Assembly: GCA_947090765.1 (NCBI GenBank)
Contig: OX352322.1
Location: forward strand, 2,773,501-2,837,500
DNA: 64,000 nt
DNA from: Pseudomonas sp. MM223
GTDB taxonomy: Bacteria > Pseudomonadota > Gammaproteobacteria > Pseudomonadales > Pseudomonadaceae
Reading direction: 5' to 3'
Part shown: positions 1 through 8,499 of the stretch, one piece after another
How the letters are laid out: each line of letters opens with the position of its first letter
How positions within the stretch are numbered: position 1 is the stretch's first letter
Position numbers and translations under genes: made by a program
The notes under the pieces: generated by a model
Told to the model about the DNA's origin: nothing
Seen by the model: the letters and a program-made list of their open reading frames with translations, nothing else
Databases searched by the model: none

Positions 1-349
1 CTGGGCGTGCCACCTGGCTGCCGGCGGCGAGGATAAGGCGGTCGTAGCCGATCTGTTGGCGCTGGCCTTGGCTGTCGGTGTAGCTGACGCTGCGCGCATC
101 GGCGTCGATGGCCTCGGCATTGCCGGTGATGAAGCGCACGCCCACGGCCTCGAACAACTCACCTACGGGGGCTTTCAGGGTATGCGCATTGGCTTCGTAG
201 AAGCGGGGGCGAATACGCAGTTCGGCTTGCGGGGCGAGCACGCTGATGCTCAGGTCGTCGCGCTGGGCCTGGTCGAGCAGGCGGGCGGCGCTCAGGGCGC
301 TCCAGACGCCGGCAAAGCCGGCACCGATGATGAGGATGTTCGATTTCAT
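1..349 (-). CDS. NAD(P)/FAD-dependent oxidoreductase (NDH-2-like), N-terminal part only
   Basis: Only the first 116 codons are present; the gene runs off the left edge. It opens with a hydrophobic beta strand and a GAGFAG dinucleotide-binding loop (GxGxxG at residues 9-14). Near the end of the visible part is LILAAGSQ, the loop typical of two-Rossmann flavoprotein reductases such as type II NADH dehydrogenases and related quinone reductases. The ATG at 347-349 is the natural start because the FAD loop follows at once. It is transcribed divergently from the flavin monooxygenase, and a palindrome lies about 55 bp upstream. The family is well supported; electron donor and acceptor cannot be told from this fragment. 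Confidence 0.8.
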   Translation of the reverse strand, partial: MKSNILIIGAGFAGVWSALSAARLLDQAQRDDLSISVLAPQAELRIRPRFYEANAHTLKAPVGELFEAVGVRFITGNAEAIDADARSVSYTDSQGQRQQIGYDRLILAAGSQVARP

Positions 350-402
350 GCTGTGCTCCGCTGGAAAAAGGGGTTTTGCCCCGTGGGTCGTATTGCTTCA
401 AT

Positions 403-427
403 AACTCCGACTATAGTGGTCGTAGTT
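403..427. promoter_or_regulatory. Candidate operator, imperfect 25-bp palindrome
   Basis: The outer arms AACT/AGTT and inner arms CGAC/GTCG pair across a tatagtg centre, leaving one unpaired base in each arm. It lies about 55 bp upstream of the leftward oxidoreductase start, a usual place for a TetR- or MarR-type operator. No such regulator is visible next to it in the window, so the binder is unknown. Confidence 0.4.
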
Positions 428-449
428 TATTTGTGCAAGCGTTCCAGAC

Positions 450-487
450 GCAGACGCCCCTGCCGAATGCTCGGCAGGGGCGTCTGC
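450..487. repeat. Perfect inverted repeat, 17-bp arms, 4-nt loop
   Basis: The arms at 450-466 and 471-487 are exact reverse complements around the loop ATGC. No T-tract follows on either strand and both neighbouring genes point away, so it is not an ordinary terminator for either. It does not match the REP sequence seen elsewhere in the window. Confidence 0.75.
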
Positions 488-858
488 GGGTGTGGCACAG
501 CGGGGCGACAAACCTTGATATCCCCACCCCCATCCGTTATAGATAAAAAGGAAACCACAAAGAAAAGAGGCCATTGCAGCCCCCATGTACGAGATCACAC
601 GTATCTTGCGCCCCTCAGGCCCCCATTTCGCGCCCCGCGCGGATGGATACGGGCCCACCCCCATGATCCTTTCCCCGCTTTCAAGCCTGTTTCACGTGTT
701 GTCGATTCCTCCCGCCAACATCCTGCTCAACCAGATGCGCAAACGCCCCGTCCCTCCACCTGCACCGTAACGCCTGAATCCCGTTACCCCCGGCCTTTTG
801 CCGTTCGGGGTTGGGGAGCCTTTGCATTTTTTCAGCGTTCAACTGTTCAGGAATCACT

Positions 859-2238
859 ATGACTCTTCGTGTAGCTATCATCGGCGCCGGCCCGTCCGGC
901 CTTGCGCAACTGCGTGCGTTCCAATCCGCCCATGCCCAGGGCGCGCCCATGCCGGAAATCGTCTGCTTCGAAAAACAAGCCGACTGGGGCGGTATGTGGA
1001 ACTACACCTGGCGCACCGGCCTCGACCAGCATGGCGAGCCGGTGCACGGCAGCATGTACCGCTACCTGTGGTCCAACGGCCCCAAGGAGTGCCTGGAATT
1101 CGCCGACTACAGCTTCGACGAACACTTCGGGCGGCCGATCTCTTCGTACCCGCCGCGCGAGGTGCTGTGGGACTACATTCAAGGCCGCGTGAAGAAGGCC
1201 GGTGTGCGCGATTACATCCGCTTCAATACCGTGGTCAAGAACGTCAGCTTCAATGAACACACACGCGAGTTCACCGTAAGCGCCCACGACTACAGCGCAG
1301 GGGTTGGTATCGAGCAGGTATTCGATTACGTGGTGGTGGCCAGCGGGCACTTTTCTACCCCGCACGTGCCGGAGTTCGAAGGCTTCGAGCGTTTCACCGG
1401 GCGTATCCTGCACGCCCACGATTTTCGCGAAGCGGTGGAATTCAAGGGCCAGGACCTGCTCATTGTCGGCAGCAGCTACTCCGCCGAAGACATCGGTTCC
1501 CAATGCTACAAGTACGGCGCGCGTTCTATAACCACGGCCTACCGTACCCAGCCGATGGGCTACAAATGGCCCAAGGGGTGGGAAGAGCGCCCGCAATTGC
1601 TGCGGGTCGAGCATGACCTGGCGTTCTTCGCAGACGGTTCGAGCAAGCGCGTGGATGCGATCATCCTGTGCACAGGCTACCAGCATCACTTCCCGTTCCT
1701 GCCGGATGAGCTGACACTCAAGACCAACAATCGCCTGTGGCCTGCGGGGCTGTACCAGGGCGTGGTGTGGGAGCAGAACCCGCAATTGCTGTACCTGGGC
1801 ATGCAGGACCTCTGGTACAGCTTCAACCTGTTCGACGCACAGGCGTGGTTTGCCCGCGACTACATGATGGGCCGCATAAAGCTGCCGTCCAGGGCAGGCA
1901 TGCAAGCCGACAGCCAGCGCTGGCGCGAGGACGAAGAGGGCCTGGCAACCACGGCGTCGATGTATGAGTTCCAGGGCCGATACATCAAGCACCTGATCGA
2001 GCAGACCGATTACCCACGCTTCGACATCGATGCGGTCAACCGCATCTTCTTGCAATGGAAGCAGGACAAGAAGCACGACATCATGGGCTACCGGGACAAA
2101 TCCTACCGCTCGGTGCTCACCGGCACCAAAGCGGTGCCCCACCATACCCGCTGGATGCAAGCGATGGACGACTCGCTGCAAGAGTACTTGCGCGAGACAG
2201 ACGGCAAGAAGGGCGAAGTGAAGGCTCTGCGCGGGTAG
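859..2238 (+). CDS. Flavin-containing monooxygenase (FMO/trimethylamine monooxygenase-like)
   Basis: A 459-residue class B flavin monooxygenase. The FAD loop GAGPSG is at residues 9-14, followed by the [10 protein letters not shown] segment typical of FMOs. The FMO fingerprint FxGxxxHxxxF appears as [11 protein letters not shown] at about 179-189, and the NADPH loop [10 protein letters not shown] follows near 203. The N-terminal stretch [12 protein letters not shown] and the overall length resemble bacterial trimethylamine monooxygenases (Tmm), which N-oxygenate methylated amines using NADPH and O2. An upstream in-frame ATG at 811 exists, but the start at 859 places the FAD strand at the N-terminus as the family requires. 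An Rrf2 regulator follows 114 bp downstream. The substrate (amine, indole or sulfide) is not decided by sequence. Confidence 0.85.
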   Translation: MTLRVAIIGAGPSGLAQLRAFQSAHAQGAPMPEIVCFEKQADWGGMWNYTWRTGLDQHGEPVHGSMYRYLWSNGPKECLEFADYSFDEHFGRPISSYPPREVLWDYIQGRVKKAGVRDYIRFNTVVKNVSFNEHTREFTVSAHDYSAGVGIEQVFDYVVVASGHFSTPHVPEFEGFERFTGRILHAHDFREAVEFKGQDLLIVGSSYSAEDIGSQCYKYGARSITTAYRTQPMGYKWPKGWEERPQLLRVEHDLAFFADGSSKRVDAIILCTGYQHHFPFLPDELTLKTNNRLWPAGLYQGVVWEQNPQLLYLGMQDLWYSFNLFDAQAWFARDYMMGRIKLPSRAGMQADSQRWREDEEGLATTASMYEFQGRYIKHLIEQTDYPRFDIDAVNRIFLQWKQDKKHDIMGYRDKSYRSVLTGTKAVPHHTRWMQAMDDSLQEYLRETDGKKGEVKALRG

Positions 2239-2352
2239 GCGCTACCCTTTTGCAGCACGCGGCTGGCGACCCAGCGTTTCAGGGCAGAAGACCGCTTTGC
2301 GGTGCTGGCGCTACCCGCGTATGATTTGCGACAAAGTTGGTCGGAGATTGAA

Positions 2353-2892
2353 ATGTCGCTTTACAGTGCTGGCGTCGAATACGGTATCCATTGCCTGTTG
2401 TTCCTGGTGGACGAGCGTGGTGATTCGCGCGAATCCAGTGTGCGTGATCTGGCGGAGTTGCAGGGTGTGCCCCAGGAGTACCTGGCCAAGGTCTTCACCA
2501 AGCTGGCGCGTGCCAAGCTGGTGGTTGCCACAGAAGGTGTGCGCGGCGGCTTTCGCCTGGCCCGGCCCTCGGACGAGATCACCGTGCTGGACATCGTCAA
2601 TGCCATCGACGGACCGAAGAAAATCTTCGACTGCCGCGAGATTCGCGAACGCTGCACGCTGTTCGAAGGTTCTGCTCCGGGATGGGCGACTGAAGGCACC
2701 TGCGCGATCCATGCAGTGATGCTGGGGGCACAGAAGCGTATGGAAGAGGCCTTGGCGCAACAGACCATTCTGGACCTGGCGCGACGGTTCGGGCGCAAGG
2801 CGCCGGCCGAGTTCGGTCAACAGGTGAATACCTGGATGGGTGAGCGGCGTGAAGGCAAAGGTAGCGGGGACATACCGGTCAGTCAGGTCTGA
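2353..2892 (+). CDS. Rrf2-family transcriptional regulator, probable Fe-S or redox sensor
   Basis: A 179-residue Rrf2 protein. The N-terminal winged helix includes the LAELQGVPQEYLAKVFTKL recognition region and the VRGGFRLARP wing. Cysteines at 94, 101 and 117 form the three-Cys cluster-binding arrangement of IscR/NsrR-type members, so an iron-sulfur cofactor is plausible. The ATG at 2353 gives the usual MxLYSxGVEY start; the longer in-frame extension from 2302 has no family counterpart. It is on the same strand as the flavin monooxygenase and might control it. The C-terminal tail after about residue 150 is variable. Confidence 0.85.
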   Translation: MSLYSAGVEYGIHCLLFLVDERGDSRESSVRDLAELQGVPQEYLAKVFTKLARAKLVVATEGVRGGFRLARPSDEITVLDIVNAIDGPKKIFDCREIRERCTLFEGSAPGWATEGTCAIHAVMLGAQKRMEEALAQQTILDLARRFGRKAPAEFGQQVNTWMGERREGKGSGDIPVSQV

Positions 2893-2906
2893 ATGTGTTA
2901 CCTGTA

Positions 2907-2940
2907 CCGGCCTTTTCGCGGGTAAACCCGCTTCCACAGG
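2907..2940. repeat. REP element between convergent genes
   Basis: A P. putida-type REP unit: the GCGGGTAAACCCGC hairpin core is flanked by a CCGGCCTTTTC head and a TTCCACAGG tail. It sits between the convergent Rrf2 and AraC genes and may help end transcription. Confidence 0.75.
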
Positions 2941-2946
2941 AATACC

Positions 2947-3858
2947 TCAGCGCCCCTCATGCTGGCGCCGATACGCCCCCGGCTGCACCCCTACCGCCTT
3001 GGCAAACGCCCGGGTAAACGCTGCCACCGACTGATACCCCACCTGCGCACCCACCTGTTCCACAGTATTCCCCGCCCGCAGCAACTGGCTGGCATGGCGC
3101 ATGCGCAGCGCCAGCAGCACCTGCCCCGGCGATTGCCCGGCCAGTTCATTGAAGCGCTTGAAAAACGCCGACCGCGACAAGCCGGTGCAGGCGGCCATGC
3201 TCTCCAGTGTCCAGGCTTGCCCCGGTTGCTCGATCAACTGCTCCAGCAGCCCGGCAAACGCCGGCTGGCGGGCGAGGGCGACCAGCCCGCCCAGTGACTG
3301 CCCGGCATTTACCTGCTGGCGCAGCACGTACAGGAACAACAGGTGCGTCAGCCGCTCCAGCAATGCCTGCGACGGGCCAGCGGCACGTCGGCATTCCTCC
3401 AGAATCAGCTCGAACAACGCCCTTGCCGCACTGCCGGCGGGGTCTTCGGCGCGCAGCAAGATCCAGTCAGCCAGGCCCTCGATAATCAATGAAGACAGGC
3501 CGGACTGGAAGTGGAAGAAGCCGCAGACCAGCCCGACGCCGTCGCTTGCCTCACTGTCCAGTGCCTGCATGGCCTGGCGCGGTTGGGCGCAGGCGTCGAC
3601 CGGGTCCTGATCGCTGGACAAGCGATAGGCAAGGTCACGCAACAGGAACACGGCATCTCCCTTTTCCAGGCGCACCGCTTGCGGCTGGCCGTCGATGTGC
3701 AGCCAGCAATGCCCTTGCACCACCAGGTGAAAGCTGGCGCGGCCCATGCCCTGGGTGCTGGCGTGCCAGCCACCGCAGTGGCGGCCGACATGAAACAGGC
3801 TGGCATCGAGCTCCAGGCCCTCTAATAACCAATCGACAAGGTGGCTCGACGAAATCAT
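2947..3858 (-). CDS. AraC-family transcriptional regulator with cupin sensor domain
   Basis: A 303-residue regulator. Residues 1 to about 190 form the AraC-type cupin domain (WHASTQGMGRASFHLVVQG, then HIDGQPQAVRLEKGDAVFL). Two helix-turn-helix units occupy about 205-300, with the signature GLSRSAFFKRFNELAGQSP and the second unit VEQVGAQVGYQSVAAFTRAF. It is divergent from the AhpD-like gene, whose start is 102 bp away, so it is the likely regulator of the downstream ABC/flavoprotein operon. The cupin family in AraC proteins usually binds a small organic ligand; none can be named. Confidence 0.88.
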   Translation of the reverse strand: MISSSHLVDWLLEGLELDASLFHVGRHCGGWHASTQGMGRASFHLVVQGHCWLHIDGQPQAVRLEKGDAVFLLRDLAYRLSSDQDPVDACAQPRQAMQALDSEASDGVGLVCGFFHFQSGLSSLIIEGLADWILLRAEDPAGSAARALFELILEECRRAAGPSQALLERLTHLLFLYVLRQQVNAGQSLGGLVALARQPAFAGLLEQLIEQPGQAWTLESMAACTGLSRSAFFKRFNELAGQSPGQVLLALRMRHASQLLRAGNTVEQVGAQVGYQSVAAFTRAFAKAVGVQPGAYRRQHEGR

Positions 3859-3960
3859 CTAATACAAAGACTCAGGAACAAGGAAAGGCGACTGATGAAT
3901 ATGGAGGGTAATTCTTATAACCAACAGACTGTAGTGACACCCATCAAAGGAGACCACTCC

Positions 3961-4521
3961 ATGTCCTCGCGCATTACTTTACACACGCTGCAGAGTGCTC
4001 CGGAAGCGGCCCGGCCGTTTCTCGAGAATGCCCAGAAAAACGCTGGCTTCATCCCCAACCTGCTGGGCGTGCTGGCCAATGCCCCGGCGGCGCTGGAAAC
4101 CTACGTGACCGTTTCGGCACTCAATGGCAAGGCCGAGCTGAGCCTGGCCGAGCGTGAAGTGGTACAGCTGATTGCTGCCACGCTGCATGGCTGCGACTTT
4201 TGTGTAGCCGGCCACACCGCGGTGGCGCTGAACAAGGCCAAGCTGCCGCAAGAGGTAGTCGATGCCCTGCGCGCCCGCGGCGAGCTGCCCGATGCCCGTT
4301 ACGAAACCCTGGCTGCGTTTGCACGCGAAGTGATTGCCACCCGTGGCAACGTCAGCGAAGCAACCTACCAGGCTTTCCGTGAAGCCGGCTTCAGCGAAGG
4401 CAACGCGTTGGAAGTGATTCTAGGGGTTAGCCTCGCAACCCTGTGCAACTTTGCTAATGTTTTCGCCCAGACGCCACTCAACGACGAGCTTGGCAAATAC
4501 CGCTGGCAGCCTTCTGCGTAG
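3961..4521 (+). CDS. Carboxymuconolactone decarboxylase/AhpD-family protein
   Basis: A 186-residue all-alpha CMD-domain protein. The redox motif HGCDFCVAGH places a CxxC pair at residues 78 and 81 and a histidine at 85, as in AhpD-like alkylhydroperoxidase proteins rather than true CMD decarboxylases. The ATG at 3961 follows a good AAGGAG site; an in-frame ATG at 3895 is also possible but has no matching RBS. It is the first gene after the divergent AraC regulator and precedes a flavoprotein and an ABC importer on the same strand. Its likely role is peroxide or thiol chemistry linked to the pathway; this is inference from the motif and context. Confidence 0.8.
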   Translation: MSSRITLHTLQSAPEAARPFLENAQKNAGFIPNLLGVLANAPAALETYVTVSALNGKAELSLAEREVVQLIAATLHGCDFCVAGHTAVALNKAKLPQEVVDALRARGELPDARYETLAAFAREVIATRGNVSEATYQAFREAGFSEGNALEVILGVSLATLCNFANVFAQTPLNDELGKYRWQPSA

Positions 4522-4553
4522 CCCACCTGTGAGAGCGACCCTGACGCGGTCGT

Positions 4554-4602
4554 TGTAGGAGCGGCCTTGTGCCGTGAATGGGCCGCAAGGCGGCCCCGGC
4601 GT
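4554..4602. repeat. REP-like element inside the operon
   Basis: The sequence GTAGGAGCGGCCTTGTG followed by GGGCCGCAAGGCGGCCCC closely matches the left half of the REP pair at 26093. It lies in the 99-bp gap between the AhpD-like gene and the flavoprotein gene and may tune mRNA stability. Confidence 0.65.
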
Positions 4603-4620
4603 TCCAAAAGGAGCAAGACC

Positions 4621-5685
4621 ATGCAAGATTGCGCATTTCGACAGTGGCTGGATGCCAATGCCGAGGCCATCGACCGGGGCCTGTGCGAACCGCAGCAGGT
4701 GCTGGCGCAGATTGCCGAATCGCAGCTGTTGCGCATTGGTGTCGACCCGGCCCTGGGTGGCACGGGCGGGCAGGTGACCGATGCGGTCGAAGCGATTGCC
4801 GCCATCGCCAGTCGCTCGTTGGCCGCAGCCTTCGTCTGCTGGGGCCAGCGCGCCTTTATCGAATATTTGTTGCACAGCCCCAACCAGCCCCTGCGCGAGC
4901 GCCTGCTGCCGCGCCTGCTGACCGGCGAACTGGCCGGCGCCACCGGGCTGTCCAACGCCATGAAGTTCTTGTCCGGTATCGAAGCGTTGCAGGTGCGCGG
5001 TCGCCCTGCAGCCGATGGCTGGAACCTGGAAGGGCGCCTGCATTGGGTGACCAACCTGCGCAAGAGCGGCTTTGTGGTGGCGGCGGCCATTGAGGACGAA
5101 GCCGGTGGTACGCCGTTTGTGCTGGCCATTCCTTCCGAGGCCCAGGGCCTGGAGCGCTCCGACGACTTGCAACTGATGGGCTTGCAGTCGAGCAACACGG
5201 CTGCGCTGGCCTTCCACCAGGTGCCGTTGGCGCGTGACTGGCTGCTGCACGAGAATGCCCGCGAGTTTCTGCCGCGGGTACGCCCGGCGTTCCTGGCGTT
5301 GCAGTGCGGCATGGCCATAGGCCTGGCGCGACGGGCGCTGGAGGAGGTTCAGGCGCATCTGCATGGGCGTGCCTCTTTCCTCGATGAAGCACGTCAGGTG
5401 CTTGGCGAACGCTTGGAAAACACTGTGAGCGAGCTCAAGCAGGGATTGCTCGATGGCCGCTTCCAGCAGCAGCCGGCGGCCTTGTTCAAGCTGCGCATCA
5501 CGCTGGCTGAAAGTGCCGCCGACGCGGTACAGCTTGAGCTACAGGCCAGCGGTGGCAAGGCCTACCTCAGCGAATACGGTGAAGGTTTTGCCCGCCGCTG
5601 GCGCGAATCGGCCTTCGTGCCAATAGTCACACCCAGCCTGGTGCAATTGCGCGCCGAACTGCAACGCCAGGCGGGCGCCGCATGA
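4621..5685 (+). CDS. Acyl-CoA dehydrogenase-like flavoprotein
   Basis: A 354-residue protein of the acyl-CoA dehydrogenase fold, shorter than the usual 380-400. An N-terminal helical part is followed by the beta-domain GATGLSNAMKF and WVTNLRKSGF segments, with a C-terminal helical domain ending in ASGGKAYLSEYGEGFARRWRE. Members next to SsuABC-type importers include SfnB/DszC-like monooxygenases that act on sulfur compounds, so desulfurization or monooxygenation is as likely as beta-oxidation. The start at 4621 follows AAAGGAGCAAG. The stop overlaps the ATP-binding gene by four bases (ATGA), so the flavoprotein and transporter are translated together. The substrate is unknown. Confidence 0.72.
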   Translation: MQDCAFRQWLDANAEAIDRGLCEPQQVLAQIAESQLLRIGVDPALGGTGGQVTDAVEAIAAIASRSLAAAFVCWGQRAFIEYLLHSPNQPLRERLLPRLLTGELAGATGLSNAMKFLSGIEALQVRGRPAADGWNLEGRLHWVTNLRKSGFVVAAAIEDEAGGTPFVLAIPSEAQGLERSDDLQLMGLQSSNTAALAFHQVPLARDWLLHENAREFLPRVRPAFLALQCGMAIGLARRALEEVQAHLHGRASFLDEARQVLGERLENTVSELKQGLLDGRFQQQPAALFKLRITLAESAADAVQLELQASGGKAYLSEYGEGFARRWRESAFVPIVTPSLVQLRAELQRQAGAA

Positions 5686-6503
5686 GCCAAGTGTTGCTCG
5701 AAGCCCGCGATATCAGCCTGGGCTACCCGCGCGAGGGTGGCTGGCAGCAGGTGCTGGCGCAGTTCGACCTGCAGTTGGCACCCGGTGAAGTGGTGAGCAT
5801 TCTTGGCCCCAGTGGCGTCGGCAAATCCAGCCTGCTGCGGGTACTGGCCGGCCTGCAACAGCCCCGTGGCGGCAGTGTGGCCTTGCACGGCCAGCCGTTG
5901 CAGGGGCCGCATCCCCGGCTGGCGGTGGCTTTCCAGGACCCAAGCCTGCTGCCCTGGCTGAGCCTGGAGAAGAACGTCGCCTTCGGCCTGGACTTCGCCC
6001 GCCAGCCCAAGCTGGCTGCTGCCGAGCGGCGCGCGCGCATCGACCATGCGATCGCCGCCGTGGGCCTGGCCCACGCCCGTGGCCAGTACCCGGCGCAGCT
6101 GTCCGGCGGCATGGCCCAGCGCACGGCATTGGCCCGCTGCCTGGCCCGCCAGCCCGAAGTGCTGCTGCTGGACGAACCGTTCGGTGCACTGGATGAAGTG
6201 ACCCGCGCCGACATGCAGCAACTGCTGTTGCAACTGATTGCCACCCATAACACGGCAGCGGTGCTGATCACCCACGATATCGACGAAGCCCTGCTGCTGT
6301 CTGACCGGGTTCTGCTACTGGGCAACCACCCAGCGCACACCCTCGGCCAGTGGCACATCGACCTGCCGCAACCGCGCACGCAACGGGTCGAAGAACTGGG
6401 CGCCCTGCGCATCGAAATCCTCAAAACCCTTCGGCGGGCAAGCCGCACAGTCGAACCTACCTCAACCCCGTTGCCCTCGGAGGCTGTCCATGTGCATGGA
6501 TGA
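5682..6503 (+). CDS. ABC transporter ATP-binding protein (SsuB/TauB/NrtD type)
   Basis: A 273-residue ATPase. Walker A GPSGVGKSS is at residues 42-50, the Q-loop FQDPSLLPW near 86, the signature LSGGMAQ at 140-146, and Walker B VLLLDEP near 160 with the D-loop GALDE. The H-loop histidine is in LITHDIDEAL. The LLPWLSLEKNV stretch after the Q-loop is typical of the nitrate/sulfonate/taurine importer class. It overlaps the preceding gene by 4 bp and the following binding-protein gene by 14 bp, so the operon is tightly coupled. It energises uptake of the ligand bound by the next gene product. Confidence 0.93.
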   Translation: MSQVLLEARDISLGYPREGGWQQVLAQFDLQLAPGEVVSILGPSGVGKSSLLRVLAGLQQPRGGSVALHGQPLQGPHPRLAVAFQDPSLLPWLSLEKNVAFGLDFARQPKLAAAERRARIDHAIAAVGLAHARGQYPAQLSGGMAQRTALARCLARQPEVLLLDEPFGALDEVTRADMQQLLLQLIATHNTAAVLITHDIDEALLLSDRVLLLGNHPAHTLGQWHIDLPQPRTQRVEELGALRIEILKTLRRASRTVEPTSTPLPSEAVHVHG

Positions 6504-7695
6504 CTGCTGTTCCTCTTCTTCGCGTCGCGATTTTCTCAAGCTCGGTGCCATGCTCACGGCCGCCGGTGCGTTGCCATTGCTCTCAAGCCTGCAAGCCCGT
6601 GCCGCTTCCGAGCCGGATGCGCCGGTGCGTATCGGCTACCTGCCAATCACCGACGCCACGCCGTTGCTGGTGGCGCATAACAACGGCCTGTTCGAGGCCG
6701 AAGGCATCAAGGCCGAGCGCCCGGTGCTGCTGCGCAGCTGGGCGCAGGTGATCGAGGCGTTCATCTCCGGGCAGGTCAACGTTATCCACCTGCTGTCGCC
6801 GATGACCGTATGGGCGCGCTACGCCAGCAAGGTGCCCGCCAAGGTTGTGGCCTGGAACCATGTGGGTGGCTCGGGCCTGACCGTGGCCCCGGATATCACC
6901 GACATGCAACAGCTGGGTGGCAAGACCGTGGCCATTCCGTTCTGGTACTCGATCCATAACGTGGTGCTGCAGCAGATGCTCAACGATAACGGCCTGATGC
7001 CGGTTTCGAAGCCGGCCAATGCGCAGTTGGCCGCCAACGAAGTCAACCTGCTGGTGCTGCCGCCGTCCGACATGCCACCGGCCTTGGCCAGCAAGCGCAT
7101 TGCCGGCTACATCGTCGCCGAGCCGTTCAACGCCCTGGCCGAGAACCTCAAGGTTGGCCGTGTGCAGCGCTTTACCGGTGATGTGTGGCGCAACCACGCG
7201 TGCTGCGTGGTGTTCATGCATGAGCATGACTTGAACAACCGCCCTGAATGGTCGCAGAAGGTGGTCAACGCCATCGTCAAGGCTCAGCACTGGACCCGAG
7301 ACCACCGCGCCGAAGCCGCTGCGTTGCTGTCCAAGGCCGGCCCCAACAAGTACACCCCGCACGAGCCCGCGGTGCTGGCCAAGGTATTGGCCCCGGCCGC
7401 CGAGGACCGTGCCGGCTATATTGCCAGTGGCGCCATTCGCCATCAGCAGTGGGACGAAAAGCGCATCGATTTCCAGCCATACCCGTTCCCCAGTTACACC
7501 GAAGAACTGGTCAAACGCCTGAAAACCACGCTGATCGAAGGTGACAACGCGTTCCTTGCCGGGCTGGACCCGGCGCAAACCGCCCGCGACCTGGTCGACG
7601 ACCGCTTCGTGCGCAACGCCATCGCGGCGGTCGGCGGCCCGTCGGTGTTCGGTATTGCCGACAACTTCGAGCGTAGTGAGGAGTTTGCGGTCTGA
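6490..7695 (+). CDS. ABC transporter substrate-binding protein (SsuA/NrtA/CmpA-like), Tat-exported
   Basis: A 401-residue periplasmic binding protein. A twin-arginine signal (SSRRDFLKLGAML) lies at about residues 10-23 with a probable cleavage after LQARA. The mature part starts VRIGYLPITDATPLLVAHNNGLF, the standard opening of NMT1/THI5- and SsuA/NrtA-like binding proteins. Late segments such as HACCVVFMHEHDL and PFPSYTEELVKRLK resemble the longer CmpA/NrtA branch. The unusual MCMDDCCSSSS leader is cysteine-rich. It overlaps the ATPase gene upstream and the permease gene downstream. The ligand is likely an oxyanion or sulfonate-type compound, but the sequence alone does not decide it. Confidence 0.88.
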   Translation: MCMDDCCSSSSRRDFLKLGAMLTAAGALPLLSSLQARAASEPDAPVRIGYLPITDATPLLVAHNNGLFEAEGIKAERPVLLRSWAQVIEAFISGQVNVIHLLSPMTVWARYASKVPAKVVAWNHVGGSGLTVAPDITDMQQLGGKTVAIPFWYSIHNVVLQQMLNDNGLMPVSKPANAQLAANEVNLLVLPPSDMPPALASKRIAGYIVAEPFNALAENLKVGRVQRFTGDVWRNHACCVVFMHEHDLNNRPEWSQKVVNAIVKAQHWTRDHRAEAAALLSKAGPNKYTPHEPAVLAKVLAPAAEDRAGYIASGAIRHQQWDEKRIDFQPYPFPSYTEELVKRLKTTLIEGDNAFLAGLDPAQTARDLVDDRFVRNAIAAVGGPSVFGIADNFERSEEFAV

Positions 7696-8450
7696 TGCGC
7701 ACCCATGTCGTACATGCCGGCCTTGGGCTGGCTGGGTTGTTGGGCTTGCTGCTGTTGTGGTGGGCTGGTGTTGCCGTGTTCGGCCAGGCCGACGGCCTGT
7801 CGGCGCGCTTTTCGCCGGCGGCAACCTTGGCCAGCCTGGTCGAGCTGTTGGGGCAGGGCGAGGTTTACGGGCACATCTGGGTCAGCCTCAAACGCATCCT
7901 GGTCGGGCTGCTGCTGGCGCTGTTGATTGGCGTGCCGCTGGGCTTGCTGGTGGGCAGCTACCGGCACCTGGAGGCGGCAACCACGCCGGCGTTCCAGTTC
8001 TTGCGCATGATCTCGCCGTTGTCGTGGATGCCGGTGGTGGTCATGTTGATGGGCGTAGGTGACCAGCCGATCTACTTCTTGCTGGCGTTCGCTGCGTTGT
8101 GGCCGATCTTGCTCAACACGGCAGCCGGGGTCAGGCAGCTGGACCCACGCTGGTTGCAACTGAGCCGCAGTTTGAGTGCTACGCGCTGGGAGACCTTGTG
8201 CAAGGTGATCGTGCCGGGGGTGATCGGCCATGTGCTGACCGGCGTGCGTCTGGCCATTGGCATTCTGTGGATCGTGCTGGTGCCGTGCGAAATGCTTGGG
8301 GTAAGTGCAGGGCTGGGGTATTTCATTCTGGATACCCGCGACCGGCTGGCATATTCCGAGCTGATGGCGATGGTGCTGCTGATTGGCGTGCTGGGGTTTG
8401 TGCTGGATGCCTTTGCGCGAGGGCTGCATCGGCGCTGGGTGCATGGCTGA
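7695..8450 (+). CDS. ABC transporter permease (SsuC/TauC/NrtB type)
   Basis: A 251-residue inner-membrane permease with about six hydrophobic segments, starting with GLAGLLGLLLLWWAGVAVF. The cytoplasmic coupling (EAA) loop is SRSLSATRWETLCKVIVPGVIGHVLTG in outline, with the conserved glycine-proline pair. The segment MISPLSWMPVVVMLMGVGDQP is typical of nitrate/sulfonate/taurine permeases. The start ATG overlaps the stop of the binding-protein gene (TGATG). It completes the importer, and a strong hairpin follows at 8461. Only one permease gene is present, so it presumably acts as a homodimer. Confidence 0.93.
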   Translation: MRTHVVHAGLGLAGLLGLLLLWWAGVAVFGQADGLSARFSPAATLASLVELLGQGEVYGHIWVSLKRILVGLLLALLIGVPLGLLVGSYRHLEAATTPAFQFLRMISPLSWMPVVVMLMGVGDQPIYFLLAFAALWPILLNTAAGVRQLDPRWLQLSRSLSATRWETLCKVIVPGVIGHVLTGVRLAIGILWIVLVPCEMLGVSAGLGYFILDTRDRLAYSELMAMVLLIGVLGFVLDAFARGLHRRWVHG

Positions 8451-8460
8451 CGGGCCAGTT

Positions 8461-8494
8461 AGGCCTCTTCGCGGGTAAACCCGCGAAGAGGCCT
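8461..8494. terminator. REP-like hairpin between convergent genes
   Basis: Perfect 16-bp arms at 8461-8476 and 8479-8494 (AGGCCTCTTCGCGGGT and its complement) form a very stable stem, followed by only a short TTT. It lies between the converging permease and GNAT genes and shares the REP core, so it may end transcription from both sides. Confidence 0.65.
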
Positions 8495-8499
8495 TTGGA

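Larger units (their letters stand above)
350..858. other. 509-bp divergent intergenic region
   Basis: No convincing gene lies here; the short open frames lack coding character. It holds a 25-bp imperfect palindrome at 403-427, a perfect 17-bp-arm hairpin at 450-487, and a smaller bulged stem near 786-811 (ACCCC...GGGGT) in what would be the leader of the flavin monooxygenase mRNA. The length and structure suggest regulation of the two divergent redox genes. Confidence 0.6.

Noticed and set aside
847..2181. 444-residue minus-strand open frame over the flavin monooxygenase
   Set aside because: The plus strand carries the FAD, NADPH and FMO motifs; the minus frame is a high-GC artefact.
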